Shown piece after piece: positions 1 through 12,225 of a DNA stretch of 64,000 bases; the first letter of the stretch is position 1; each line of letters opens with the position of its first letter. Location of the stretch: NCBI GenBank assembly GCA_037349315.1, contig JBAIAC010000033.1, positions 23,640,001 through 23,704,000 on the forward strand. The letters are read 5' to 3'. This stretch comes from Chelydra serpentina (taxonomy: Eukaryota; Chordata; Testudines; Chelydridae). The notes below the pieces were generated by a model. That model made no database searches. It saw only the letters and a program-made list of their open reading frames with translations, and was not told the origin of the DNA. Made by a program: the position numbers and the translations under genes.

Positions 1-1104
1 GATTGTAACATAGATCTCAACTTTCCCTTTGAGTTTTAAACTTGTCAAAAAGTTTAGTCTTAGTCCAAAGCACATTTTAAAATATCAGATTATTATTTTA
101 TTGGGAAGAGATCCATAACAGAAGAAAACATCTCTGGTTACCTTCTGCAGCTGCTGGCTCTGATAGTCTGTGTTCTGAGGTTATGCGGTCAATTAGGCTG
201 CACTGGATTCTTAGGGGAACTTCTTTGGAAGCAGCTCTACAATACCAGTTTGGGGATTAAACATCGTAAACCTCTCTCATGGGTGTAGTCACAGATTGTG
301 CCCGGAATAATTTAGACTCACAGTGATTTGAGCACATGGCTCTAAAGGACCAGGGAGGCATTAAGCTGCCAACCTAACACAAGCTGCTGCGGTCCTGCCA
401 ATGAAAAGAATCAAAGGAGTTGTTCATCTTTGTAACCTCGATCCCCAACTCCAAGTAAGTGCCAATCTTCTCCTACCATGGTCCGTTCAGGAGTTACTCT
501 AGCAAACTGCCACTGGCTGCAAGGTAGTAGGGATGAGTCAAGGAGAAGAGGACCAGGTCTGGGACATGTACACAGTTATAGCACACAAGAGGCAGGAAAC
601 TTGTTTACATGAGCTTGCCATTCCTTTAAGCAGCCTTTGGTCTTATGAACTCAGCTAACTTTTCTCCAGTCTCACAACTGAAGTGAAATGGATTTGGATT
701 AGCTACCAAGAGGTGAAAATCGACAACCCTTATTAATTCTCTAAGCTATCCTGCTCTGGGCAGATGTTGTGTTGCTGGAGGCTTTGTCCTAGTCTTCAAT
801 GCAGGCTGGATCAAGCCTGTTGGGCTTTTCTGATTTCATGAGTTATAGTTATTTGTTTTTACTCTGTGCTGCACCCATGTGCTAACGACACATCATATGC
901 GGCAATATATGTTAAACAGAAACATTTATTTGTGAGAACTTGTAGTGTAGACAACCCGACTACAGTTTGGAGTAAGGATAAATGAATGCAACTGGAAATA
1001 AGCCACAATGAGAACCTGAAGAGTTTTTACATTGGTTATAACAGCATGTTTTAGATTACATTCTTTAAAAAAAAAACATTTCACGCTCCATGAAAAGCAC
1101 ATAC
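1..1104 (-). other. ARNT2: Intron downstream of window exon 10 (partial)
   Basis: This starts at a gtatgt donor. I see no exon, no recognisable repeat boundary and no RNA gene here, only AT-rich intronic sequence. Confidence 0.7.
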
Positions 1105-1256
1105 TTAACGTTAGTGTTGGTGCAAATAATGTATTCAATCTCATCAGAATAAGGATTCTGAAAAGTGAAGCTGCTGGTCCTGATTAACATCCACTCCCGG
1201 TTTTTGGTCCGAAAACGATACATCACAGATAGGACTTGGCCTTTCAGTTTAACAAC
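1105..1256 (-). CDS. ARNT2: ARNT2 exon (window exon 10): PAS-B end and PAC
   Basis: This 152-nt exon encodes [20 protein letters not shown], then [20 protein letters not shown], then [10 protein letters not shown] and two bases of Lys. It is the PAC region that finishes the PAS-B sheet. The acceptor is ttttcag. The donor is TTAA|gtatgt, an A-ending exon with a strong gtatgt. The [18 protein letters not shown] wording is ARNT2-type. Downstream exons carrying the Gln-rich and C-terminal activation region are not found in 1-1104. Confidence 0.98.
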
Positions 1257-3867
1257 CTGAAAAAGTATTTGTAAAGGTTAGAGACAGCAGACTGATACCT
1301 GGCGTGGAAACAAATAATACATCACCAATAACTAGTGGATTTCAGACTGAAACTGTGCAAAGATAGAGATACAATTTGGATATATTTTTTATACAAACCC
1401 AACGACCCAAATCCACTCTGTGTATATGCAATTAGCCCCATAAAGACTAAACTGACATATCCTCGATTACAAAATACCCTCTTCCAATTTACATATAAAG
1501 ACCAATGGATTGTGTCTTTATCCCAATGAGAAGGCACTACAAAAAGGCTTTAACGTGGAACACATATTAAAATATATTATGAGAGAAATAAAACCACAGC
1601 ATCTTTTATCATATGAATATTTGCAAATAATCAGAAAACAAATTTTGCACAATGTACAAAACAAATGCCAAGAGAAAACACTAATTTTCATTAGGTTGCC
1701 TGACTATTTACAATTCCAATTGGCTGCCTGGCTACCTGTTATATTTGCATTGCATCACTCATACTTTAGTATCATAGCTAAGGAAAAGCTCTGAGGAAGG
1801 GATACTTAGGAAATGTACTTCGCTTTTCTTCAAACATGCTAGAAGTCAGACACGCTTCCATTGCAATGTTTAAAATTTTCTGTCAGATGTGTCATGCTAA
1901 AGCATCTGATTCTGAAGCACCTCTGTCTGAATGTATGTCTATAGCCATTTAAATTCCTGAACGTCCATCTCCCAACCCCCCCTGGGTAAAGCCTATCAAT
2001 ATATCCCTAGGCTACATCCATTCTCCTTGGATGTTTTTGAAATACAGCACAGTCAAAGCAGCTGGAGCTCATACAACTGTTCATTACAGTCATGTCTTTT
2101 GATGTCTGGATGGTCAAGACATATCTGCCCATCTTCTGGGTTGGAAGATTCTTTGTTCTCATGTGGTTCACGTGTTCAGACACAATCTATCTATAGGCTG
2201 CGAACTCATTATATACTCCCTCTTGCGATATCCATTAACATCACCACACAAATATAAGGTTCTTCAAAAATCTATTCCCTCTCTCAAGAAGCGCCCATTC
2301 TTATCTCAACATGTGAGAAGTCACATGCATACATCCTTGAGCACCGAGAAAAAGCACCCCACAGGCACTTATGGACACATAGCCACAGGGCCGTTAGTCA
2401 GTTTTTAAGATGGAAAGTCAACTGAACTTTAGGGCAATTTTAAGTCTCCTTTGTTCTGCTCATTAGCTGGGGCCGAGAATCTGGCTCTGCTCCTTGTATA
2501 GCCAAATCTTCCATTGGATTTTCTTTCACTTGTTCTTAGCAGTGACAGTGAATGTTTTAAAATTTTGCTTATTTCTTATTATTTCTTTCCTGCATGTAGG
2601 TAGGGACAAAAAATAATAATTTATTTCAGGTTTTGTCTCCATTGTACCATCATTTTTACAAACGAATAAAGACAAAAAAAGTGGTATAGAACAGCATTGA
2701 ATTTATCCAGCTGTTTTAAACTTCCATATAACACAACAATTCTCTAATAAATGATTACGGGCTTTGAAGAAATCCCAAGAGGAAGAATTCAAACACTGAT
2801 CTCATGAATAAGCACTGGCAGGAAAATATTGGCCAGGATAAAGATGATGAAATTCCACAGTCACCCCACTTAACAGGTGAGACAATTGCCAGAGGGTGGA
2901 AAAAGAAACAAAAGAGATTTGAATGCAGAAATTAAAAATACTGTTTAAACCTGTACAAAGTAATAGGAATAAAACTGGGATTAGAAATCAGGAAGAACAT
3001 TACAAAACTTTACCAGGAAAACCCTTGTGTAAGAAACCCAGCACTAAGAACAAAAACTACAGAGAGGAAAATGTTTAACTGAAGATCTAGAAAAAGACAG
3101 TAAGGACATGATGGGGACAAGATAAAATAATTACAGAAAAGTGAAAGGCAGAGACAAAATACCACAAGGAGGTATAGGGTGAGCACACTGCCCCAACTGG
3201 TACTGCTGCAGAGAAAAATGTCTCTGTCTCCGGTGTGCTAGGCATGAACAACTGAGAGGAACGTATGTCTGAAACCGCGCGAAGAAGAAACATGGCTTCT
3301 CTGGGTTTTGGTATGACTTGCATCTTATGATGAGATTTGGAAACAAACAAACAGGCAAAACAATAAATCAAGACAAAGAACATCTCTAAGACTGTGAATA
3401 ATTAGCATGGCAATGTGCCAATGATTTCACAAGAAGGAGGGGTGGAAGACAGGCTATGCTTATAGTGAACAAACACCATGAAAACGGGCTCCATTATAAT
3501 ACAACTTAAGGCATTTGTGACTAAGTTAATAGTTTGTAGGGCCTACATGCTTATATCTAAACCAGAATTGGGCTGTTTGGTAATATAGGACCAAAGTTCT
3601 ACCGCTGATTGGACAAGTTCCATGGAAGTCAGTGGTAGTTCTGTGTGTGTAATAAAGGAAGAATTTGTCACAAGAGTGGAACCTGTCCTACAGGGGACAC
3701 AATGAGGCTTTGATGACGAAACAGATGATCCCAGAATGGACCATCAGATCCCAAACCCCATGAACTCTCGAAAGCTTGGATCTGGATTCAAATTTTGTGG
3801 CTTGGGCCCATCTCTCAATGTGACATGCACAACTAACTTTAAATCAGAAATAAACTAAACAAATAAG

Positions 3868-4287
3868 GTCTAAAGCAGTGGTTCTCCACCACGGGTCCAG
3901 GGCCCCCTGAGGGGCCACGAGCAGGTTTGAGGCGGGCCGCCAAGCAGGGCTGGCGTTAGACTCGCTAGGGTCCAACGCAGAAAGCCAAAGTCCCGCCACA
4001 CAGGACTGCAGCTTGGGGCTCTGAGCCCCACCATGTGGGACTGAAGCCAAAGTCTGAGCAACTTAGCTTTGCTATGTCCCCTGTGGCATGGGGCTCTGGG
4101 CAATTGCCCTGCTTGCTACCCCTTAACTAATGCCAGCCCTGGCTTTTATATGCAGAAAAACAGTTGTTGTGGCACAGGTGGGCCGTGGAATTTTTATAGC
4201 ATGTTGGGGCGGGGGGGTGGGGGGGGGGAAGAGGAGGAGAAGGAGGCAGGCTCAGAAAGGAAAAGGTTGAGAACCCCTGGTCTAAAG
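3868..4287. mobile_element. Non-autonomous hAT element with 8-bp TSD
   Basis: The element is 3876-4279 (404 bp), with ends CAGTGGTTCTCCACC and GGTTGAGAACCCCTG forming imperfect terminal inverted repeats. The 8-bp duplication gtctaaag is perfect at 3868-3875 and 4280-4287. It has no transposase ORF. The interior is GC-rich and contains a long G run and purine tract at about 4205-4265. The nnnTAnnn duplication fits Buster-type hAT transposons. Confidence 0.9.
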
Positions 4288-5639
4288 AACCTTTCCTCTC
4301 ATAGCTGCATTGTGATCATGTTATGTCTTGTTCATTATCTGACGGTCTGGGTCTAATTCAGAAGAAATGTTATGTTTCTTGAGATCTGGCTAAGGCATTC
4401 AGCTGAAACTTAGCTGGGCCACATGCAATTATTTTCTGCAGTGTTACAGCAGGCTAGGTCATGTAATGCCTCAGGAAGGAAGGAGGAGATTCTGTGCAAA
4501 TAAACGCTGCACTCCATAGTGGAATCCTAATCCTCACCCATTAGGATTGGTTTGTTTATTAGTAGTCTCTAGCCTGACTTTGCTAACAGGAGTTATCCTG
4601 GAAAAAACCTGGTGTTTACTCCATGTGGCTGCTGACAAGCAGTTGGGGAGGAAGAATTGCTCTAACCTGATTTTTTCAAAAGGCTCTATTTTGAATTGAT
4701 CCACTGGGCCCCGGGTTACATAGACAGAACATAAGGAAGAGACACAAACTTCAGTAATGCCCAGAATAATAAAACCTAATTCATCTTACTGACTATGCCC
4801 AGAACAATAAAACCTATTCACCCTACTGAAAGCTCAGGGTTAATGTTTTACTTAAAATACATCCTTTTGTAGTTTCAATCCAATAAACCATATCCTTTTA
4901 TCAACAAATGTTCTACCACCACACCCACTGTAAAGAATACAGAACTTGTGTCAGTGTCCATTCTGAACGTTTTCCTAGTGGATATTAGATAGCTGTCCTC
5001 TGGAACCTTCTGATACAGAACTCTACTTGTTGTTCTTGGCCTTGAGAACATATCATTCTGCCTTAATTTTCCCACCCTGATGAATGAATTTATCTTCTCA
5101 AGGAAGTAAAGGCTCTGAGATGGATGCTGGCAATCACCCAACAACTGCAAATCCCTCTCACTCTGCTATGCACCAACCTGCTTTTGACAGCATCAGCAAT
5201 TTAAAAATGTTAACTTTACAGAGGATTTTAAACAAAGGTCACTGGAAATAATAGTTACCATTTTAATAAAAAAAAATTCTTAAGGCCAAACTACCAATAA
5301 CAAAACAAACTGTAATGATCTATTGCTCTGCAATCTGAAATAAGCAAACATTAACTTTGTAATAATATATAAAGCATGGAAGTCTTTGGTGGGAAAAACC
5401 TGAACTGTCTTAAAACAGTGCACACAAACAAGATAACACAAGAAGATTCAAAGCTAATGTTTAACCTCTATTAAAAAACAAAAAACAAAAACATTCTTTG
5501 GAAATGAAAACCATCTGGTGTACGGTTAAATTGTTTTATTCAGTCTTTTAGTCACTGATGGAAATAGCCTGGATTGCATTGCTACTGTACTGAATATAAA
5601 TATTCAAAGAAGGAATTCTCCACCAAAGATAGAGGCAAA

Positions 5640-6362
5640 ATGATTTAGTGGATTGAACCCGGGATGCAAGGCCTGGAACTCCACACTTTTAATCTCTGGT
5701 TCTTCCAACAGCTTACTGTGTGACCCTGAACAAGACACTTAGGCCCTGATCCATCAAAATACTTAAAACTAATGAATAACTATAAGCACATGAATAGTTC
5801 CAATGGAGTCAATGGCAGAACTCCCTCTGACTTCAACGGTGCAGCGTCAGGAGGCCCTTAGGGCCTGATCTAACTTCCACTGAAATCACTGAGTGCCTAT
5901 TCATCAACTTCCATGGCAGCTGGATTGGGCATCTCGGGGTATGTTTACACTGCAGTCAGGACGTGCGACTGTTTACAGTATGTGTAGACATACCCAAGCT
6001 AGCTTTGATCTAGCTTGCTTGTTAAAAATAGCAGTGAAGCTGCAGCAGCACAAGCGGCAGTATGGGCAAGCCATCCAAGTACGTACCCAGGGTCCTGGGC
6101 AGGCTTGTACTTGGGTGGCTAGCCCACGATGCTGGAACTTCACAGCTGTTTTTAGCAAGCTCGCTAGATCAAAGCTAGTCCAGGTATAGCTACACATGCT
6201 GTAATCACACTCCTGATTGCAGCACAAACATAATCTCTGAGCTGCAGATTCACAGTCTATAAAATGGGAATAGTACTGTATGAATTATCTTCCTCATACA
6301 GGTTTTATGGGGTTTAATTTGTTTTGTGCCATGCTTTAAAATAGATAATTGTCTATATAAAT
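5640..6362 (+). repeat. MIR-like SINE split by nested hairpin insertions
   Basis: The left part 5640-5741 carries the core 'ctgtgtgaccctgaacaaga'. The right part 6235-6362 resumes with aatctctgagctgcag and 'tataaaatgggaatagtac'. Between them about 490 bp of hairpin repeats (5742-5870 and neighbours) and a fold-back MITE (5937-6234) are inserted. Joining the two parts restores the usual MIR order (gtgacctt...cactta atctctg...ataaaatggg). This gives the relative age: MIR first, hairpins later. Confidence 0.65.
5937..6234. mobile_element. Fold-back MITE
   Basis: The arms are roughly 100 nt each. The left arm runs ggtatgtttacactgcagtc to agctttgatctagcttgc. The right arm, read in reverse complement, shows 'gcatgtgtagctatac' and agctttgatctagcgagc. 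The arms pair at about three quarters of positions by eye. It has no ORF of its own. A shorter relative lies at 8629-8722. Confidence 0.7.
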
Positions 6363-6454
6363 CCACTGCTAACCTGAATCCAGACTGAGACCCACTTCCA
6401 TATGTTATGTGCCTTTTATTACTTTATTCTGTATTTCATTTCTTTAAATGATTT

Positions 6455-6545
6455 ATAGAGGGCCAAATTCATAGCTGGGTAAAACTGAGACTGCTCCACT
6501 GAAGTTTATGGAGTGGTGCCAATTTACACCAGCGGAGAATTTAGA
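6455..6545. repeat. Short hairpin repeat
   Basis: The sequence begins agggccaaattcatagctgg and ends tttacaccagcggagaattt, with a central 'gaagtttatggag'. It belongs to the family of short palindromes listed at 57407, 60377 and 37632, in a worn state. Confidence 0.45.
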
Positions 6546-7145
6546 CCACAGGATCTATTACAGATGGGATTTTCAAAAGCACTCAGCACTGGCCTGTGTG
6601 TATTCCCGTAGAAGTCAATGGTAAAATTGCCATTGACATTATTGGGAGTGGAGTTAGGCCAGCCCTGAGTGTATGTGAAAATTCCTCTCTGGAAATGTGT
6701 GTGCCTGTATCTGTTTCTGATTTGCTGGTTTACTATTTTCCTCTTAAATATTTGGTTTAAAAAAACCATGGGAATGGAGCCAGTTTCAACTCAAAAAACC
6801 ATATTCTTGCTGAAGACAACCAACCCCTTGTGGTTCCCATTGACTTCAGTGGGCTCTATGCAGGCATATCCGGAGCCACACTATGGCTCTAAACATGCCC
6901 TGAATATTCGTTTATATTTTAGAAATAAGAATGAAAAGAAGCAATTTTTCTGAAAAGGTAGCACCTTGAAGATGTGTGTATAATCCAGTTTAAACTACTG
7001 GATTTACAGAGATAAATATTTAATAGGAATTACCCCTTGCGAGACACCCTCAACTCCTAGATATCAGAACTGACCCCTGGTATTGAGAAATGAACGTTAG
7101 GTTCTGCATAAAAACTAGAAAAAATAAATAAATGTAGGACAGTAC

Positions 7146-7220
7146 CTGTTGGAAACTCTCTCTCAAATGGCTTTGATCTTCTGGATGGCAGAATTCTAAA
7201 ATGTCTTTTCCCAGAAGGTC
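7146..7220 (-). CDS. ARNT2: ARNT2 exon (window exon 9): PAS-B, middle
   Basis: This 75-nt exon is 25 codons, phase 0 at both ends: [20 protein letters not shown] followed by ESFQQ. The EFCHPEDQ helix-loop is a hallmark of ARNT PAS-B. The acceptor is tactag and the donor is CAACAG|gtactg. Like the preceding exon it is symmetrical. Confidence 0.98.
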
Positions 7221-8168
7221 CTAGTAAAGCACAATATAAAACTGTAAAAATACAAACCTGTGTGCTGATCCTACAAGGCTTTAGTTTAGAGAGTAATCCT
7301 TGCTCACACACATAGTCACATTACTTTCAAATCGGACTACTCACCTGAGTGAGGGCTTGCAGGATTGGTGCCCCACATTGCATTTAGGCTGTTGCAAAGA
7401 CATATGTCTTTCCTTTTAAGTGAATTTTTAATGCTTGTTAAAAGGTGCCAAGTTGATAGCCCCAAGGACACTGAAATCCTCTATTAATCCAATAACATTC
7501 ACTTTAATATACTGTTTTGTTTGAAGAATTTACAGTAAAGCTAATTCAAATCAATATGAAAGGGGAAGTAAAATGATCAGGTAAGGACAAAATGTCTTGC
7601 CTGCCAACGACAGTTGTTTACATATGGAAACTGTAGTTCTCTTTGAGATTAAAAGATAGCTCTGTGTTTCTCACAGATAACACCACGTTCATTTAGTATC
7701 CAATTATATTACCTTAATGTTTATTCAAAGGAGCAGACATGAGCCTCAAGGAAAATAAGCTTCATAATGGAGGTCTGCTTGTTGTTCAATAAACTGATTA
7801 GAGAAGTTAAAATCGACAAATGTAACAATCTCTCAAAGCAGAATTTATATTGCTTTAAGAGGAATGTCTTAATTTGAAAGCTGCCTAGGATTTGAACCCG
7901 TTCAGTGCTAAAAACCAATGAATCTAAAAAGGATACAACGATATCCCCTGTAATTAAGGGGAAAGCTCTTAATTCTAAGGATGTGAGCACAGTATGGCAA
8001 AATAAATTAAACTTAACATGAGACTCTGATAAGGTTTAGAATACAGACGGCTGGAGATAGGCTGAACTGTTGCATCTTTTGGAAGTTATGTTTTTATTTG
8101 CAGACACAGATAGAGAATTTCCTTAATTAGTTCTCACCAATCTCTCAGTTTTAAAACTAGGAACTGAC
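7221..8168 (-). other. ARNT2: Intron between exons 8 and 9 (948 bp)
   Basis: AT-rich sequence with normal splice ends. I see no repeat boundary or RNA gene. Confidence 0.75.
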
Positions 8169-8303
8169 CTGTGGTTGGTAGCCAATCACACTGATACATC
8201 TTGGATCAACAAATGTGATTATTCCATCAGAGTTGTGTCTAGACAAGAACTCGGTAGGAACAGACATTCCATTCATGTCCATGCACACAGGTGAGCTAGT
8301 TAC
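8169..8303 (-). CDS. ARNT2: ARNT2 exon (window exon 8): PAS-B, first part
   Basis: This 135-nt exon is exactly 45 codons, phase 0 at both ends. It begins [20 protein letters not shown] and ends GYQPQ. PAS-B mediates partner and coactivator (coiled-coil coactivator/TACC) contacts in ARNT proteins. [20 protein letters not shown] is the PAS-B N-terminal strand and helix set and is ARNT2-type. The acceptor is cctag and the donor is CAG|gtcagt. As a symmetrical exon its skipping would keep the frame, but I see no evidence of skipping. Confidence 0.98.
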
Positions 8304-10215
8304 CTAGGACAATCAGATAAATATAATTTGGAAAAGGAATGGTCACCAGAAGTAGAGGTTGCTTTTTCATTTAAAACAACACAATCTGCTAGTTTACTGT
8401 CAACTATTTAAAGGGTTCATAAAGAAAACAAGGATACAAACAAAATGAAATTGAAATGTCTTTAGTCTAGTCCACAGCACAAAAACATCACCCCATTACA
8501 CACACCCTGGACTAACAGAACAATATGAAAACAAGCCTATCAAAGATGCCTCACAAAGAAGGTTCTAACAGCTAACTCAAGTAAGCTCCCAAAGAACTGT
8601 GACACAGGTCTCTCCCATTGGGCTCTTAGGGTATGTCTACACTGCAAGAGGTGTGATTGTAGCACAGGTATGCCTCCCTGTGTTACAATCACATCTTCAC
8701 TTTCAGCACAGACATAATGTTAAGGGCATAATGCTAACACAGCAGATATCACCATGAAAAGAAAAACAGATTTTCTGTAAATTTTCATCAAGGTTCTTCA
8801 GAAAGAATGAAGCATTTCCAGGTTCTTACTTGAGATCTATGCAGCCGGCCAAGTTAATCTACTTCTATCCATTTCTACATGGGCTAAGAGTGAGAACAGT
8901 CTTTGCTCTGACTTTCTCTTTCATCCTAAACAACCAGGTCTGTTAAAGAGGCACAAGCAATCTGTACAAAATCTCTTTTTGATCTTTGCTCTGTCGCACA
9001 ACAGCATCAAAAAGCCAGTTAATAGAGCAGGGAGGTGATTAGCTGTCACTTTATGGCTTGCTGTTTGGAGTGCACAATTTTAAAATTTGTACACCTCGAT
9101 TCCTTTGTGATGAAACTTGTCCCCTGAGCCACTGCTTGCCTGACCTTGCCTTCACTCAGAGGGCCTGCTGGCTATTCTCTTATGGAACAGATGTTTTGAC
9201 GCTCCACAAGTTAATGGGATTTGTGGGCAAGAGTCTATTTTGGCAGCTGTAGCATCTGCAAACTCCATAATTTCCTTCTTGGGTATTTTATCTTTGAACA
9301 TAAGTGTGATTAAGTGAAAAATGTCATAGCAATGCCACAAAAATACTGCATCACACAGGAGACACTATCTGCAGAAGTGAGAACATTTCCAGTATGATGC
9401 TCATCTGAATGGATATTGGCTTGGCAGCTACACTCCAATGACGCTGTCAGTCTGCCGTTAAGAGGGAACAATGCCATCCTAACAGATGGGCATGAGTGAA
9501 GGCCAACAAGAAACCATGCATTAGGATCAAACGTTTTTACTAATGGCATGATTCCCAGACAGGAACATAAAAATGGCTTCCTTATTATGATTGAAAAGGT
9601 TCACCACTGCTACTCCATCTCCAGTTCAAAACTCTGACCCAGTAGGACTCCATTAGCAAGGGATGAAGGGAGGGAAAATACAGGACACATAGAATGCCTC
9701 AAATGTGGATGTACTGATCAAATGAGATGTAAAATCCTATTTACACTACTTTCAATAGACTTCTGCGCATGGATCTGCCATTTAATATTTCAGCAATATT
9801 AAGTGCTTATGTGTGTAGAATAAAGTTAAGCTTTGTAAAGCAATTAACTACTTAGGGCCTCTTGACTGCATTCATTTTATTGTTTTCAAACAAGCTTTTG
9901 CAACTACAGGTTTTCCAGCCAGTTAATTAGCCTTTTAAATCAGCAACTAAAGAAAATCTATTCACAACAGTTTCCACCCCCTGATGTTTCCCTCATCAGG
10001 TACCCAGGAAACTTCCAGAAAGAATCATTTCTGCAGCCCATCCAACTCCAAATGAGTCACTTGGCTGGGCACAGACACCAAAGCCTTGCGCTTTTTGTGG
10101 CATGGTAGAGACACTAATCTTCTAACCAGACCCTGTCAGAATCCGATATAAAACTGTACTACTACATTGACTAACGTTTTCAGCAGCAGTGGATGTAATA
10201 AAAGAGTATCTTTAC
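8304..10215 (-). other. ARNT2: Intron between exons 7 and 8 (1912 bp)
   Basis: It contains a short fold-back MITE at 8629-8722. I recognise nothing else. Confidence 0.7.
8629..8722. mobile_element. Short fold-back MITE, relative of 5937-6234
   Basis: It begins tagggtatgtctacactgca and ends tttcagcacagacataatg. The interior aggtgtgattgtagcac pairs with gtgttacaatcacatct. Both the start and the cagcacaRacataat end are shared with the longer copy at 5937-6234, so it looks like an internally deleted version. Confidence 0.6.
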
Positions 10216-10292
10216 CTGAAGCCTCCCTATTGCCACAAGGCAATATTTGCTACCTTGTCCCACATCTGCATCTTCTTCTGGTATAGTCATTC
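10216..10292 (-). CDS. ARNT2: ARNT2 exon (window exon 7): PAS-A/PAS-B linker
   Basis: This 77-nt exon completes a Gly codon and reads [20 protein letters not shown] followed by IGRLQ. The acidic [11 protein letters not shown] segment is the linker; [11 protein letters not shown] begins the next structural unit. ARNT1 has a clearly different linker (VSLPDDDPEAG as recalled), so this exon supports ARNT2. The acceptor is ttttag and the donor is TTCAG|gtaaag. Confidence 0.96.
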
Positions 10293-10446
10293 CTAAAATA
10301 AACAACAACAAAAGCATTGTTACTGCAAGGAAATGTGAACAAACAGAATCACTTGCCTGTTTTTATAGATGCATTCAACTTCACAAACAAAACTAGTCAC
10401 TATCTTCTGGCTTCAGTTAGACAAAGGGAAACACATACACAACAGT

Positions 10447-10789
10447 CGCTAGACCAGGCATTGGCAACCTTCGGCACGTGGCTCGCCAGGGTAAGCTCCC
10501 TGGCGGGCCGGGCTGGTTTGTTTACTTGCCGCAGCCTGCCGGTTTGGCTGATCGCAGCTCCCACTGGCCGCGGTTCGCCGTCCTCGGCCAATGGGGGCTG
10601 CGGGACGTGGCGGACAGCACATCCCCCAGCCAGCGCCGCATCTCACAGCCCCCATTGGCCGGGGACGGCCAGTGGGAGCCGCGATCTGCCGAACCGGTGG
10701 GACGTGGCAAGTAAACAAACTGGCCCGGCCCACCAGGGAGCTTACCCTGGCGAGTCGCGTGCCGAAGGTTGCCGATGCCTGCACTAGAC
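10447..10789. mobile_element. Non-autonomous hAT element, near-complete palindrome
   Basis: The element is 10455-10781 (327 bp). Its ends CAGGCATTGGCAACCTTCGG and CCGAAGGTTGCCGATGCCTG are inverted repeats. The 8-bp duplications are cgctagac (10447-10454) and cactagac (10782-10789), one mismatch. The two halves are inverted copies of each other over almost the whole length, which is why open frames of similar sequence occur on both strands; these are not genes. It shares its core with the element at 36059-36382. Confidence 0.9.
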
Positions 10790-11879
10790 TCTGATGCTGG
10801 CAATAATATTTTGATTAATATTTCTTTTTAGATTATTACTGCAAGATGTAATTTATGCATTTTTCTTTGGTACACTATACACCAAACATCAGCTTTAAAA
10901 GAAAGGTACAATGTGGATTACACACGAAATTCAACATTTAGACTGGTTACCTGCCTTTATATTAAATGGATTAGTTTCCTTTATTATAAAATATCCAGCA
11001 TGCTTTGTTATGCTGAAAGGAAATAGCAGATTGAAAAACATGGGTATTTCATTAAACTCTATTTGTTTTCAGTTTTTCAACGGGATTAACTATTACAGAC
11101 GTGACTAATATCAAAGCATACGTGTAGGCTATTTTCCACTCGTGTTACACAAATAGAAATGCTCTTTACATGAGTGTTGTTTAGATATTATTCAGTTAAG
11201 CCTTTAGTAAGTAGATTTCTCAATCTAAGTTTTGAGTTATCCACTTCCTGTGATACATTTTGGAAAAACTCTTCTATTGGTAACACGGTTGATTTATTTT
11301 AAACTATTTACAAGCTCTTTTCCCAATGCTTCTTGGAACTAAGACACAACAGAGAACGAATCACTTAAAAAGCAGTTTAGTGTTAGTGTTAGTGAAGTTA
11401 ATTGCAAAATCAGCTACAGGTTATGAAGCAACAATCATGTTCAGAGATTATCCTCATGACATTTATACTTCCTAATACAAGTCAATTACACTGCATGCAA
11501 TCTTGAACTGTTTAGAGGAGAACCAGCTATAGCGTTTTTAACATGACACATGTGAAAAAAAAAACCCTAAAAACACTGGTAATTTTAGTGACGAGGTTTC
11601 CCAGATAAATTGTTCATACTAATAAAAAGTGTTATTTGACCGCACAGTTTCTGAACATTACACAGTAAGTATTTTCCACTTTCCCACAGTTATTAGATAC
11701 AGTAAACTATACATAAATATGCAAGAAAATGAGTATTTTGTGCAATATACTTAATCGCTTGGCATCTTGTTCATTGCTCATAGCGAAGGCTACATTCTGA
11801 GGCCCAAATTCTGACTCTCAGATAATTATAATTAGCTCTGATTTCACCTGTAGATTTCAAAGGGACTTTTCAATGGAGA

Positions 11880-12225
11880 AAAAAAGATTTATTGTTCCCC
11901 TTTGACAGATGGTGAAAGTGAGGCACAAGTGATTTGCCCAAATTTACACAAGTTAAAGAGACAAGGTGGGTGAGGTAATATTTTTTATTGGACCAACTTC
12001 TGTTGGCGAGAGGGAGAGAGCGAGAGAACTGTGTAGCTCGAAAGCTTGTCTCTCTCACCAGCAGAAGTTGGTCCAATAAAAGACATGTTCTCGCCCACCT
12101 TGTGTCTCTAATATCCTGGAACCGACACGGCTACAACACTGAGTACAAGAAGTTAAAAGCAGAGTTGGGAATAGAACCCACATCTCCTACCCAATGCAGT
12201 GCCCTTCCTATTAATGCATGCCCAG
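11880..12225 (+). repeat. L2-like old repeat split by a hairpin repeat
   Basis: The left part 11881-11957 includes 'tgaggcacaagtgatttgcc'. The right part 12146-12225 includes gcagagttgggaatagaacc. Together they read as the well known L2-type 3' region (gaaactgaggca...cttgccca...cagagctgggattagaaccc). The hairpin repeat at 11958-12144 is inserted between them and gives the relative order of insertion. Confidence 0.6.
11948..12158. mobile_element. Hairpin repeat, 'ggtgggtgaggtaat' family, copy A
   Basis: The insert is about 11958-12144. The left arm is acaaggtgggtgaggtaata then attggaccaacttctgttgg. The right arm reverse-complements it (cagaagttggtccaataaa, then cccaccttgtgtctct). It continues on the right into gaccgacacggctacaac but lacks that terminus on the left. 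Flanking direct repeats are acaagttaaa (11948-11957) and acaag-aag-ttaaa (12145-12157), with a 3-nt insertion in one copy. It lies inside an L2-like repeat. Confidence 0.75.

Larger units (their letters stand above)
1257..7145 (-). other. ARNT2: Intron between exons 9 and 10 (5889 bp)
   Basis: It holds one hAT element (3876-4279), a MIR-like repeat split by hairpins and a fold-back MITE (5640-6362), and a short hairpin near 6455-6545. The stretch 1300-3860 and 4290-5630 show nothing I can name. Confidence 0.75.

Noticed and set aside
10317..10803. Long open frames on both strands, up to about 156 codons
   Set aside because: They coincide with a palindromic hAT element; the strands encode similar peptides because the element is an inverted repeat.
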